Assembly (NCBI GenBank): GCA_052032225.1
Contig: JBPEWY010000063.1
Location: forward strand, 1-64,000
Source: JBPEWY01 sp052032225
GTDB taxonomy: Bacteria; Bacteroidota; Bacteroidia; Flavobacteriales; Flavobacteriaceae
Direction: 5' to 3'
Length of the DNA stretch: 64,000 nucleotides
The notes below the pieces were generated by a model. It saw only the letters and a list, made by a program, of their open reading frames with translations, searched no databases and was not told the DNA's origin. Below, one piece after another: positions 36,901-44,087 of the stretch (positions within the stretch are counted from its first letter, which is position 1; each line of letters opens with the position of its first letter). Both the position numbers and the translations under genes were made by a program.

Positions 36901-37076
36901 CCATCAAAATCTGTTTGTGTACCTGTAGTGGTGCCTTCAACAATAATGTTAACACCAGGTAACGGCACACCGCTTTGATCGGTTACAGTACCCGATACGG
37001 TTTTTTGTTGTGCAAAAGAAATCTGCACAACCAACGTTGTTAACAACGTTAATAATCCTGCGATTTTTTTTCTCAT
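33939..37076 (-). CDS. SusC/RagA-family TonB-dependent outer-membrane transporter
   Basis: A 1045-residue SusC-type transporter. ATG at 37074-37076 gives a proper signal peptide (MRKKIAGLLTLLTTLVVQIS, then FAQQ); the frame extends upstream to 37106 but the extra residues would bury the signal. The CarboxypepD_reg-like domain (about 24-105) is nearly the same as in the first SusC, followed by plug VVTALGIKRDKKSLGFAQQ. The barrel is quite different and ends in NIRLTF. The short plug loop DNAVVRLRGETDLLYVVDGV is typical. It forms a two-gene unit with the next SusD. Confidence 0.95.
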   Translation of the reverse strand: MRKKIAGLLTLLTTLVVQISFAQQKTVSGTVTDQSGVPLPGVNIIVEGTTTGTQTDFDGNYTIQANEGQTLVFTYIGLKTEKRVVSASTTINLQMQEDAQALEEVVVTALGIKRDKKSLGFAQQTVEGEALTTAKDVDINNAIAGKVSGVQMLGAPSSGFDNAVVRLRGETDLLYVVDGVKVNSAADINTDDIADLSVLKGSAATALYGPIGKNGVVVITTKRGKEGKATFTLDQSVQISNVYLLPEYQNEYGGGYTQDFATLNGELIPNYAADESWGPRLDGRLVRHWDSWIPGSPTFGELRPWSPNPDNVKDFYETGITSNTFLGFTKGGEDYNIKANLRRVEISGVSPNSGRDLIQTGLSTEYNITDNFKVFANFNYQYRATLNNPDNGYGGIGSNFNQWFQRQLDMKRLKNNYFQNGNFYTWNMRSTTDLRPLYWDSPYFEVYQNLKHEYKNSTFGNIGFTVDITDELSFTNELRQAVNTFQFNDRTAFGGLNLPSYRERNQTISTTEYFGMLTYDKDINEDFDVKASIGTELYQFKNSYVDASTNSGLTIPGFYSIETSKERPTYTSRYFEQKNRGVFATASLGYKDLLYLDGSFRMDWNSTADPSSNRVDTKGGSLSFLFSNLFESEALSFGKLRLGYAEAPSFPSIHALNASYDVVGSYNGTTVLRPDYTQANPTLKGGTRKELEIGTELKFVNNRLGLDLTYFDRRDVDLPVAAPLSATTGYTAVNVNSAETKSNGFEVALYATPFKTEDFEWNTSLNFATLKREVVALYGDVETEVLASSWRGLRLEAHVGEEWGAFYGRKILRDDQGRMLINSSGEIQYEENQYLGNLLPDFTGGFVNTIRYKNFDLSFSVDFQKGGKFFSVTKMFNNYSGLGIETVGNNALGNPVRDMPVGSGGEATVVAANDAQSNSGGVLVEGVDATTGEPASYYVEAQEYWGRTFALHEMWLYDASYVKLRQLRLGYTLPDRFVSKLPVEDIKVSFFANNLWLIHSEVEGIDPSEIENTNGGSAVGQGYRWAEGGQLPSSRTLGMNIRLTF

Positions 37077-37102
37077 TTTTTGAATTTTTGAATTAGCCGG
37101 CG

Positions 37103-37134
37103 CCAAATTAGTGAAAAAGAGAAAAAAAAATCAA
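37103..37134 (-). promoter_or_regulatory. Candidate promoter of the second SusC gene
   Basis: Minus strand: TTG (37134-37132), 21-base spacer, TAATTTGG (37110-37103), close to TAnnTTTG, 26 bases upstream of the ATG. The leader then has GGCTAATTCAAA, matching the leader of the first SusC gene. Confidence 0.5.
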
Positions 37135-37398
37135 CTTTTTTTTAAAAAAATCACTTTATATATTATAGCCCTCACCCCTTTGTTTATTAGGGCTTATAGA
37201 AATTAAATTAAAAAAGAATTATTGAAACTATGTACTGAATTGATAATCAATTAATTGTGTCTTTTTGGTATAATAAAAACAGTTGTTTCTTGTGTAAAAG
37301 GATGTGAAAAACAGCTTAATTTTTTGTGAAATTAACAAGGATTAAAACATTCTTAACAAACTTCAATTAAAAGATATTTGAAAATTAATTACTTAAGG

Positions 37399-37429
37399 TT
37401 TGAATAATTGCAAAATATTATTACCTTTG
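37399..37429 (+). promoter_or_regulatory. Promoter of the rpsL ribosomal operon
   Basis: TTTG (37399-37402), 19-base spacer, TACCTTTG (37422-37429): an exact match to the Bacteroidota -33/-7 consensus and the best promoter in the window. The start point should be near 37435. Confidence 0.8.
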
Positions 37430-37431
37430 CC

Positions 37432-37454
37432 ACCCTCTAAAAAGAGGGTTTTTT
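37432..37454 (+). promoter_or_regulatory. Hairpin at the 5' end of the rpsL transcript
   Basis: ACCCTCT (37432-37438) and AGAGGGT (37443-37449) form a 7-base stem with an AAAA loop, followed by T6. It looks like a terminator but starts within a few bases of the expected transcription start, too early for normal termination. A role in initial pausing or in protecting the 5' end is more likely. Confidence 0.5.
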
Positions 37455-37478
37455 AACATTATATTGTAAGAGTAAATT

Positions 37479-37853
37479 ATGCCAACAATTTCACAATTAG
37501 TACGAAAAGGAAGAGCCAAGATTACTAAGAAGAGTAAATCGGCTGCTTTGGATTCGTGTCCTCAACGTAGAGGAGTTTGTACGCGTGTTTACACTACTAC
37601 GCCAAAAAAGCCTAACTCAGCTATGCGTAAAGTAGCAAGGGTGAGGTTAACAAACGGTAATGAAGTGAACGCATACATCCCCGGAGAAGGTCACAACCTC
37701 CAAGAGCACTCGATAGTATTAGTAAGAGGCGGAAGGGTAAAAGATTTGCCTGGTGTTAGATATCATATTGTACGTGGTGCTTTGGATACTGCAGGTGTTC
37801 AAGGTAGAACGCAAAGAAGATCTAAGTACGGTGCAAAACGCCCTAAAAAGTAA
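37479..37853 (+). CDS. rpsL: Ribosomal protein S12
   Basis: The 124-residue S12 lies at the 30S decoding centre and is the classic streptomycin-resistance site. Its signature TTPKKPNSAMRKVARVRL is at about residues 38-55, and the second decoding loop DLPGVRYHIVRG follows. The lysines at the usual resistance positions are wild type. It is the first gene of the long ribosomal block, 25 bases after the leader hairpin. Confidence 0.98.
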   Translation: MPTISQLVRKGRAKITKKSKSAALDSCPQRRGVCTRVYTTTPKKPNSAMRKVARVRLTNGNEVNAYIPGEGHNLQEHSIVLVRGGRVKDLPGVRYHIVRGALDTAGVQGRTQRRSKYGAKRPKK

Positions 37854-37876
37854 TCATTAATTATTAATGTAAAGAC

Positions 37877-38353
37877 ATGAGAAAAAGACAGGCGAAAAAA
37901 AGACCGCTTTTACCAGATCCAAGATTTAACGATCAGCTTGTTACGCGTTTTGTGAACATGTTGATGTGGGACGGTAAAAAGTCTGTTGCGTTTAAAGTGT
38001 TCTATGATGCAATAGATATTGTAGAGCAAAAGAAAACAGACGATGAGAAAACTGCGCTAGAAATCTGGAAAGATGCCTTATCTAACGTAATGCCTCATGT
38101 AGAGGTGCGTTCAAGACGTGTTGGTGGAGCTACATTCCAAATTCCAATGCAAATACGTCCAGATAGAAAAGTGTCTATGGCTATGAAGTGGCTTATTGGT
38201 TTTGCGCGCAAGCGTAACGAAAAATCAATGGCGCAAAAACTAGCTGCAGAGATTTTGGCTGCTGCCAAAGAAGAAGGTGCTGCTGTTAAAAAACGTGTAG
38301 ATACGCACAAAATGGCAGAAGCAAATAAAGCATTCTCTCACTTTAGATTTTAA
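37877..38353 (+). CDS. rpsG: Ribosomal protein S7
   Basis: 158 residues; nucleates assembly of the 30S head on 16S rRNA and is a str-operon autoregulator in E. coli. Marks are MRKRQAKKRPLLPDPRF at the N-terminus and EVRSRRVGGATFQIPMQI. Second gene of the operon, 23 bases after rpsL and 10 bases before fusA. Confidence 0.98.
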   Translation: MRKRQAKKRPLLPDPRFNDQLVTRFVNMLMWDGKKSVAFKVFYDAIDIVEQKKTDDEKTALEIWKDALSNVMPHVEVRSRRVGGATFQIPMQIRPDRKVSMAMKWLIGFARKRNEKSMAQKLAAEILAAAKEEGAAVKKRVDTHKMAEANKAFSHFRF

Positions 38354-38363
38354 CTTATAACAA

Positions 38364-40490
38364 ATGGGAAGAGATTTAAAATTTACTAGAAATATAGGTA
38401 TTGCAGCTCATATTGATGCTGGAAAAACTACCACTACAGAGCGTATATTGTTCTATACCGGTGTTAGTCATAAAATTGGTGAGGTGCACGATGGTGCCGC
38501 TACTATGGACTGGATGGAGCAAGAGCAAGAGCGTGGTATTACCATTACCTCTGCAGCAACAACTTGTACTTGGAACTTTCCAACAGAGCAAGGTAAACCA
38601 ACTCCAGACTCTAAACCTTACCACTTTAATATAATTGATACTCCGGGTCACGTAGACTTTACAGTAGAGGTAAACCGATCGTTAAGAGTTCTTGATGGAT
38701 TGGTTTTTTTATTTAGCGCTGTAGATGGGGTAGAGCCTCAATCAGAAACCAACTGGCGTTTAGCAGACAACTACAAAGTGCCAAGAATGGGCTTTGTTAA
38801 CAAAATGGACCGTCAAGGATCTAATTTCTTAGCTGTTTGTCAGCAAGTAAAAGATATGTTAGGTTCTAATGCGGTGCCAATTGTATTGCCAATTGGAGAA
38901 GAGGCAGATTTTAAAGGTATTGTAGATTTAGTTAAGAATAGAGCAATTATCTGGCACGAAGAAAACTACGGATCTACTTTTGATGTAGTTGATATTCCTG
39001 CCGATATGCAAGAAGAAGTAAACAAATACAGAGCAAACCTAATTGAAGCTGTAGCAGAGTACGATGAAGCTTTAATGGAGAAATTCTTTGAAGATGAAAA
39101 CTCTATTACAGAAGATGAAATTCATGCTGCGCTACGTGCTGCAGTTATGGATATGAGTATCATTCCAATGGTTTGTGGTTCTGCATTTAAAAACAAGGGT
39201 GTACAATTCTTGTTAGATGCAGTTTGTAGATACTTACCTTCTCCTGTAGATAAAGATGCAATTGTAGGTACAGATCCAAACACCGGGAAAGAAATAGCAA
39301 GAAAGCCGGATGTTAATGAGCCGTTTGCAGCATTAGCATTTAAAATTGCTACAGATCCTTTCGTGGGTCGTTTAGCGTTCTTCCGTGCTTATTCAGGGCG
39401 TTTAGATGCCGGTTCTTACGTGTTAAATACTCGTTCTGGTAAAAAAGAGCGTATTTCTCGTATTTACCAAATGCACTCTAATAAGCAAAATGCAATTGAT
39501 TTTATTGAAGCTGGTGATATTGGAGCTGCAGTAGGATTTAAAGAAATCAAAACCGGTGATACGCTTTGCGATGAAAAACACCCAATTGTACTAGAAAGTA
39601 TGGTGTTCCCAGATCCGGTAATTGGTATCGCTGTAGAGCCAAAAACTAAGGCAGATGTAGATAAGTTAGGAATGGCGCTTTCTAAGTTAGCCGAAGAAGA
39701 TCCAACTTTCCAAGTAAAAACAGACGAAGCTTCTGGCCAGACAATTATTTCTGGTATGGGAGAGCTTCACTTAGATATTATTGTAGATCGTTTACGTAGA
39801 GAATTTAAAGTAGACGTAAACCAAGGTCAGCCACAAGTAGAGTACAAAGAAGCATTAACTGCCAAGGCAGAGCACAGAGAAGTTTACAAGAAACAATCTG
39901 GTGGTCGTGGTAAATTCGCTGATATTGTATTTACTATGGAACCGGCTGATGAAGGAGTTACCGGTTTACAATTCATCAACGAAATTAAAGGTGGTAACAT
40001 TCCAAAAGAGTTTATTCCTTCAGTAGAAAAAGGATTCCAAGAAGCTATGAAGAACGGACCGTTAGCAGGCTTCGAGATAGACTCAATGAAAGTTACCCTT
40101 AAAGATGGTTCATTCCACCCTGTAGATTCAGATTCACTTTCATTCGAATTGGCTGCTAAATTAGGATTTAAAGCTGCAGCTAAAGCAGCAAGAGCAGTAC
40201 TAATGGAGCCAATTATGAAGTTAGAAGTGCTTACTCCAGAAGAAAACATGGGTGATATAGTAGGAGACCTTAACCGTCGTCGTGGACAAGTAAATAACAT
40301 GTCTGACAGAGCGGGATCTAAAGTGATTAAAGCAGAAGTGCCTCTAGCCGAAATGTTTGGTTATGTAACAGCATTGAGAACATTATCATCTGGTAGGGCA
40401 ACTTCTACTATGGAATTCTCTCACTATGCAGAGACTCCTCCAAACATTGCAGAAGAGGTTATTAAAGCTACTAAAGGCGTAACTGCTTAA
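38364..40490 (+). CDS. fusA: Elongation factor G
   Basis: A 708-residue translocation GTPase. G1 is AHIDAGKTTTTERIL (about 15-29), switch region GITITSAATTC, G3 DTPGHVDFTVEVNRSLR and G4 NKMDRQG. Domains II-V follow, with YVTALRTLSSGRATSTMEFS near the C-terminus. It moves tRNA and mRNA after peptide-bond formation and works with ribosome recycling factor. It lies between rpsG and rpsJ as in the str operon. Confidence 0.98.
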   Translation: MGRDLKFTRNIGIAAHIDAGKTTTTERILFYTGVSHKIGEVHDGAATMDWMEQEQERGITITSAATTCTWNFPTEQGKPTPDSKPYHFNIIDTPGHVDFTVEVNRSLRVLDGLVFLFSAVDGVEPQSETNWRLADNYKVPRMGFVNKMDRQGSNFLAVCQQVKDMLGSNAVPIVLPIGEEADFKGIVDLVKNRAIIWHEENYGSTFDVVDIPADMQEEVNKYRANLIEAVAEYDEALMEKFFEDENSITEDEIHAALRAAVMDMSIIPMVCGSAFKNKGVQFLLDAVCRYLPSPVDKDAIVGTDPNTGKEIARKPDVNEPFAALAFKIATDPFVGRLAFFRAYSGRLDAGSYVLNTRSGKKERISRIYQMHSNKQNAIDFIEAGDIGAAVGFKEIKTGDTLCDEKHPIVLESMVFPDPVIGIAVEPKTKADVDKLGMALSKLAEEDPTFQVKTDEASGQTIISGMGELHLDIIVDRLRREFKVDVNQGQPQVEYKEALTAKAEHREVYKKQSGGRGKFADIVFTMEPADEGVTGLQFINEIKGGNIPKEFIPSVEKGFQEAMKNGPLAGFEIDSMKVTLKDGSFHPVDSDSLSFELAAKLGFKAAAKAARAVLMEPIMKLEVLTPEENMGDIVGDLNRRRGQVNNMSDRAGSKVIKAEVPLAEMFGYVTALRTLSSGRATSTMEFSHYAETPPNIAEEVIKATKGVTA

Positions 40491-40501
40491 AAATTAAGAA
40501 A

Positions 40502-40807
40502 ATGAGTCAGAAAATTAGAATAAAGTTAAAGTCATACGATCATAATTTAGTTGACAAGTCAGCTGAAAAAATCGTAAAAACAGTAAAAACTACAGGTGCA
40601 GTAGTTACCGGTCCGATTCCGCTACCTACGCACAAAAGAATTTTTACTGTGCTTCGTTCACCTCACGTAAACAAAAAATCTAGAGAGCAATTTCAGCTTA
40701 GCTCGTATAAGCGCTTACTAGATATTTACAGCTCTTCTTCTAAAACAATTGATGCGTTAATGAAGTTAGAGTTGCCAAGTGGTGTAGAAGTAGAGATTAA
40801 AGTGTGA
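40502..40807 (+). CDS. rpsJ: Ribosomal protein S10
   Basis: 101 residues; a 30S head protein and, with NusB, part of antitermination complexes. Signature KIRIKLKSYDHNLVDKSAEK at the start, then VVTGPIPLPT. In E. coli rpsJ heads the S10 operon; here it is joined to the end of the str genes, 11 bases after fusA, and the large structured gap follows it instead of preceding it. Confidence 0.98.
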   Translation: MSQKIRIKLKSYDHNLVDKSAEKIVKTVKTTGAVVTGPIPLPTHKRIFTVLRSPHVNKKSREQFQLSSYKRLLDIYSSSSKTIDALMKLELPSGVEVEIKV

Positions 40808-40981
40808 TAAAAACATGGGTCAGACAATATGTTTGGCCCAGTATATATTTTCTCGGGAGTAGAGAAAAGTACATGTCCTTAACGACGGGTTAGGGAAAAA
40901 CGGCGAAAAAATACATTCACAGGGGTTGAAGTATTTTTTGCCCCTGTTTTTTTAAATAATAGTTTAATATAAATTGTAATT
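40808..40981 (+). promoter_or_regulatory. Structured leader upstream of rplC, candidate transcription attenuator
   Basis: A 174-base gap inside an operon otherwise packed tightly. It contains, in order, hairpin P1 (40817-40826 with 40830-40839, 10 base pairs, 3-base loop, two G-U pairs) and P2 (40848-40854 with 40862-40868). P3 (40877-40883 with 40889-40895, one G-U pair) follows. The next element is a possible antiterminator, AAAAAATAC (40906-40914) with GTATTTTTT (40931-40939). It is mutually exclusive with the terminator ACAGGGG (40919-40925)/CCCCTGT (40941-40947) plus T6. This suits control of the downstream ribosomal genes by a ribosomal protein. Confidence 0.7.
40919..40953 (+). terminator. 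Intrinsic terminator of the rplC leader
   Basis: Seven-base GC-rich stem ACAGGGG/CCCCTGT with T-run 40947-40953, 29 bases before the rplC ATG. Its 15-base loop contains the 3' arm of the competing antiterminator stem. It lies between co-transcribed essential genes, so it must be conditional. Confidence 0.7.
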
Positions 40982-41599
40982 ATGTCTGGGTTAATTGGAA
41001 AAAAAGTAGGTATGACCAGCATTTTCGATGAAAATGGAAAAAACATTCCATGTACAGTAATCGAAGCTGGACCATGCGTAGTTACCCAAGTCAGAACCAA
41101 AGAGGTTGACGGGTATGACGCTCTTCAACTTGGTTTCGATGACAAGGCAGAAAAACGTGCTAATAAGGCTGAGTTAGGCCATTATAAAAAAGCCGGTGTT
41201 TCGCCTAAGAAAAAAGTTGTTGAATTCCAAGGATTTGAAGGCGAGTTTAAATTAGGTGACACCATTACGGTAGAACACTTTGTAGAAGGAGAGTTTGTTG
41301 ATGTAACTGGTACATCAAAAGGTAAAGGATTCCAGGGTGTAGTTAAACGTCACGGCTTTGCCGGTGTTGGTCAAGCAACTCACGGGCAGCACAATCGTTT
41401 AAGAGCACCAGGATCTATTGGAGCATCATCTTACCCATCTAGAGTATTCAAAGGAATGAGAATGGCCGGAAGAATGGGTGGAGAAAGAGTAACAGTACAA
41501 AACTTAAAAGTGTTAAAGGTTGTACCTGAGAAAAATCTTTTAGTAGTTAAAGGATGTGTTCCGGGTCACAAAAACGCTTATGTAATCATTCAGAAGTAA
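40982..41599 (+). CDS. rplC: Ribosomal protein L3
   Basis: 205 residues; an early-assembly 50S protein near the peptidyl-transferase centre. Start SGLIGKKVGMTSIFDENG, then GFQGVVKRHGFAGVGQATHG and SYPSRVFKGMRMAGRMGGER. First gene after the structured leader. Its stop overlaps the rplD start by one base (TAATG). Confidence 0.98.
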   Translation: MSGLIGKKVGMTSIFDENGKNIPCTVIEAGPCVVTQVRTKEVDGYDALQLGFDDKAEKRANKAELGHYKKAGVSPKKKVVEFQGFEGEFKLGDTITVEHFVEGEFVDVTGTSKGKGFQGVVKRHGFAGVGQATHGQHNRLRAPGSIGASSYPSRVFKGMRMAGRMGGERVTVQNLKVLKVVPEKNLLVVKGCVPGHKNAYVIIQK

Positions 41600-42228
41600 T
41601 GGAAGTAGCAGTTTTAAACATAGAAGGAAAAGAAACCGGAAGAAAGGTAAAGCTTTCTAAAGAGGTTTTTGGTATAGAGCCTAACAACCATGCTCTTTAC
41701 TTAGATGTAAAGCAGTATTTAGCACACCAACGCCAAGGAACACACAAGGCAAAAGAGCGTGGTGAAATAACCGGTAGTACACGTAAGATTAAAAAACAAA
41801 AAGGTACCGGTACAGCTAGAGCTGGAAGCATTAAATCGCCAATTTTTGTTGGTGGAGGTAGAATTTTTGGTCCAAGACCAAGAAAATACACTCAAAAGCT
41901 TAACAAAAATGTAAAGCGTTTAGCAAGAAAATCAGCTCTTAGTTTAAAGGCAAAGGAGAACGCAATTTTAGTTGTAGAAGACTTCACTTTTGAGGCTCCT
42001 AAAACTAAAAATTTCACTAACGTGCTCAAAGCCTTAGGGTTAGAAAGCAAAAAATCATTGTTTGTGTTGGGTGAGTCAAATAATAATGTATATTTGTCGT
42101 CGCGCAATTTACAAGGCTCTGAGGTTGTAACCTCCTCAGAATTAAGCACTTATAAAATTTTAAACGCAAACAACATTGTGCTTTTAGAAGGGGCTGTAGA
42201 AGGAATTCAAGCGAACTTAACTAAATAA
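41599..42228 (+). CDS. rplD: Ribosomal protein L4
   Basis: 209 residues; lines the exit tunnel and, in E. coli, represses its own S10 operon by attenuation and translation control. VGGGRIFGPRPRKYTQKLNK marks the extended loop. The ATG at 41599 gives the family start MEVAVLNIEGKETGRK and overlaps the rplC stop; the frame open from 41554 is only read-in. L4 is a leading candidate ligand for the upstream leader. Confidence 0.97.
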   Translation: MEVAVLNIEGKETGRKVKLSKEVFGIEPNNHALYLDVKQYLAHQRQGTHKAKERGEITGSTRKIKKQKGTGTARAGSIKSPIFVGGGRIFGPRPRKYTQKLNKNVKRLARKSALSLKAKENAILVVEDFTFEAPKTKNFTNVLKALGLESKKSLFVLGESNNNVYLSSRNLQGSEVVTSSELSTYKILNANNIVLLEGAVEGIQANLTK

Positions 42229-42236
42229 GAAACCAA

Positions 42237-42527
42237 ATGAGTGTGTTAATTAAACCAATAATAACAGAAAAAGCGACCGCTGATAGCGAGTTAAATAACC
42301 GCTATGGTTTCATTGTAGACACCAAGGCTAACAAGCTAGAAATCAAAGAAGCAGTAGAAGCTGCTTATGGGGTTTCTGTAGAGAAAGTTCGTACAATGAA
42401 TTATGGTCCGAAAAGAAGTATGCGCTACACAAAAACTGGTATTCAACAAGCAAAAACTAATGCTTATAAGAAGGCCATTGTACAAGTAGCAGAAGGAGAC
42501 ACGATAGATTTTTATAGTAATTTATAA
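42237..42527 (+). CDS. rplW: Ribosomal protein L23
   Basis: 96 residues; sits at the tunnel exit and docks trigger factor and SRP. Recognised by MSVLIKPIITEKATADSE and VEKVRTMNYGPKRS. Normal position between rplD and rplB, with short gaps. Confidence 0.97.
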   Translation: MSVLIKPIITEKATADSELNNRYGFIVDTKANKLEIKEAVEAAYGVSVEKVRTMNYGPKRSMRYTKTGIQQAKTNAYKKAIVQVAEGDTIDFYSNL

Positions 42528-42545
42528 GATAGATAAAGCTAGAAG

Positions 42546-43370
42546 ATGTCAGTTAGAAAATTAAAACCAATCACTCCTGGACAGCGATTTAGAGTTGTAA
42601 ACGGATTTGACGCGATTACAACTGATAAGCCGGAAAAGAGTTTACTTGTTCCGTTAAAAAAGTCAGGAGGTAGAAACAGTCAAGGAAAAATGACCATGCG
42701 CTACAAAGGTGGTGGTCATAAGCGTAAGTATCGTTTAATAGATTTTAAAAGAGCCAAAACAGGTGTAGAGGCTACTGTACAATCTATACAATACGATCCA
42801 AACAGAACAGCTTTCATCGCTTTAATTGAATACAAAGACGGTGAGAAAAGCTACATTATAGCTCAAAATGGGTTACAAGTGGGGCAAACAGTTATGTCTG
42901 GTAGCGGTGTAGCTCCAGAAATCGGTAATGCAATGCCGTTAAGCGATGTGCCACTTGGTACCATTATTTCTTGTATAGAATTGCGTCCTGGACAAGGAGC
43001 AGTTATGGCAAGAAGTGCCGGTGCTTTTGCTCAATTAATGGCAAGAGAAGGAAAATACGCAACTATTAAGTTGCCTTCTGGAGAAACTAGAATGGTATTA
43101 GCAGATTGCTATGCTACAATTGGTGCTGTGTCTAACTCAGACCACCAATTAATAGTTTCTGGTAAAGCCGGTAGAAGCAGATGGTTAGGTAGAAGACCAA
43201 GAACCAGACCTGTGGTAATGAACCCTGTAGATCATCCAATGGGTGGTGGTGAAGGTAGAGCTTCAGGAGGTCACCCAAGATCTAGAAAAGGTATTCCGGC
43301 TAAAGGCTTTAGAACTCGTTCTAAAACCAAGGCAAGTAATAAGTATATAATAGAACGTAGAAAGAAATAA
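42546..43370 (+). CDS. rplB: Ribosomal protein L2
   Basis: 274 residues; needed for subunit joining and close to the peptidyl-transferase centre. The N-terminal RNA-binding domain has MRYKGGGHKRKYRLIDFKR. The conserved C-terminal stretch is MNPVDHPMGGGEGRASGGHP, including the functionally important His. Confidence 0.98.
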   Translation: MSVRKLKPITPGQRFRVVNGFDAITTDKPEKSLLVPLKKSGGRNSQGKMTMRYKGGGHKRKYRLIDFKRAKTGVEATVQSIQYDPNRTAFIALIEYKDGEKSYIIAQNGLQVGQTVMSGSGVAPEIGNAMPLSDVPLGTIISCIELRPGQGAVMARSAGAFAQLMAREGKYATIKLPSGETRMVLADCYATIGAVSNSDHQLIVSGKAGRSRWLGRRPRTRPVVMNPVDHPMGGGEGRASGGHPRSRKGIPAKGFRTRSKTKASNKYIIERRKK

Positions 43371-43382
43371 AAAGAGTAAAAG

Positions 43383-43661
43383 ATGGCACGTTCACTAAAA
43401 AAAGGACCTTACGTTCACTATAGTTTAGAGAAAAAAGTTCAACAAAACGTTGAATCTGGAAAGAAAACAGTTATAAAAACATGGTCTAGAGCATCTATGA
43501 TAACTCCAGACTTTGTTGGTCAAACCATAGCTGTTCATAATGGTCGTCAATTTGTTCCGGTTTACATTACCGAGAACATGGTAGGACATAAGTTAGGAGA
43601 ATTCTCGCCCACAAGATCATTTAGAGGTCATGCAGGGGCTAAAAATAAAGGAAAAAAATAA
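43383..43661 (+). CDS. rpsS: Ribosomal protein S19
   Basis: 92 residues; a 30S head protein contacting the A-site finger. Signatures ARSLKKGPYVHYSLEKKV and GHKLGEFSPTRSFRGHAG. Located 12 bases after rplB and 9 before rplV. Confidence 0.98.
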   Translation: MARSLKKGPYVHYSLEKKVQQNVESGKKTVIKTWSRASMITPDFVGQTIAVHNGRQFVPVYITENMVGHKLGEFSPTRSFRGHAGAKNKGKK

Positions 43662-43670
43662 TAGGAAGCT

Positions 43671-44078
43671 ATGGGAGTTCGTAAAAGAGAAAGAGCAGAG
43701 AAAATAAAAGAAGCTAAAAAACAAGTAGCTTTTGCTAAGCTTAATAACTGCCCTACTTCGCCTAGAAAAATGCGTTTAGTTGCAGATTTAATTAGAGGTG
43801 AAAAAGTAGAGAAAGCGCTTGCTATATTGAAATTTAGCCAAAAAGAAGCTTCAAGACGTTTAGAGAAATTGTTGTTGTCTGCTATTGCAAACTGGCAGGC
43901 TAAAAACGAAGATGCAGACGTAGAAGAAGCAGATCTTTTTGTGAAAGAAATAAGAGTAGATGGTGGAAGCATGCTAAAGCGTCTTCGTCCAGCTCCTCAA
44001 GGAAGAGCACATAGAATTAGAAAACGCTCTAACCACGTAACAATCGTGCTTGGAGCTAACAATAACACACAAAGCTAA
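43671..44078 (+). CDS. rplV: Ribosomal protein L22
   Basis: 135 residues; its long loop lines the exit tunnel near L4. The body shows NNCPTSPRKMRLVADLIRG, the family core, and GRAHRIRKRSNHVTIVLG. The N-terminus (MGVRKRERAEKIKEAKKQ) is a charged extension typical of Flavobacteriia. Confidence 0.97.
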   Translation: MGVRKRERAEKIKEAKKQVAFAKLNNCPTSPRKMRLVADLIRGEKVEKALAILKFSQKEASRRLEKLLLSAIANWQAKNEDADVEEADLFVKEIRVDGGSMLKRLRPAPQGRAHRIRKRSNHVTIVLGANNNTQS

Positions 44079-44087
44079 GATAGAAGT

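Larger units (their letters stand above)
37077..37478. other. 402-base intergenic region, SusC to rpsL
   Basis: A divergent control region: the second SusC promoter on the minus strand at the left, the rpsL promoter on the plus strand at the right. In between lies an imperfect inverted repeat, TATAGCCCT (37164-37172) with AGGGCTTATA (37189-37198) around a 16-base loop. The rest is AT-rich with no gene. Confidence 0.6.

Noticed and set aside
37077..37106. Longer start for the second SusC gene
   Set aside because: The extension would place polar residues before the signal peptide and overlaps the likely promoter.
40844..40851. TATATTTT as a -7 element for an internal rplC promoter
   Set aside because: It lacks the terminal G, the nearest TTTG is only 8 bases upstream, and the bases are used by hairpin P2.
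41554..41598. Upstream extension of rplD inside rplC
   Set aside because: The 15 extra codons do not match L4, whose normal start is at 41599 overlapping the rplC stop.
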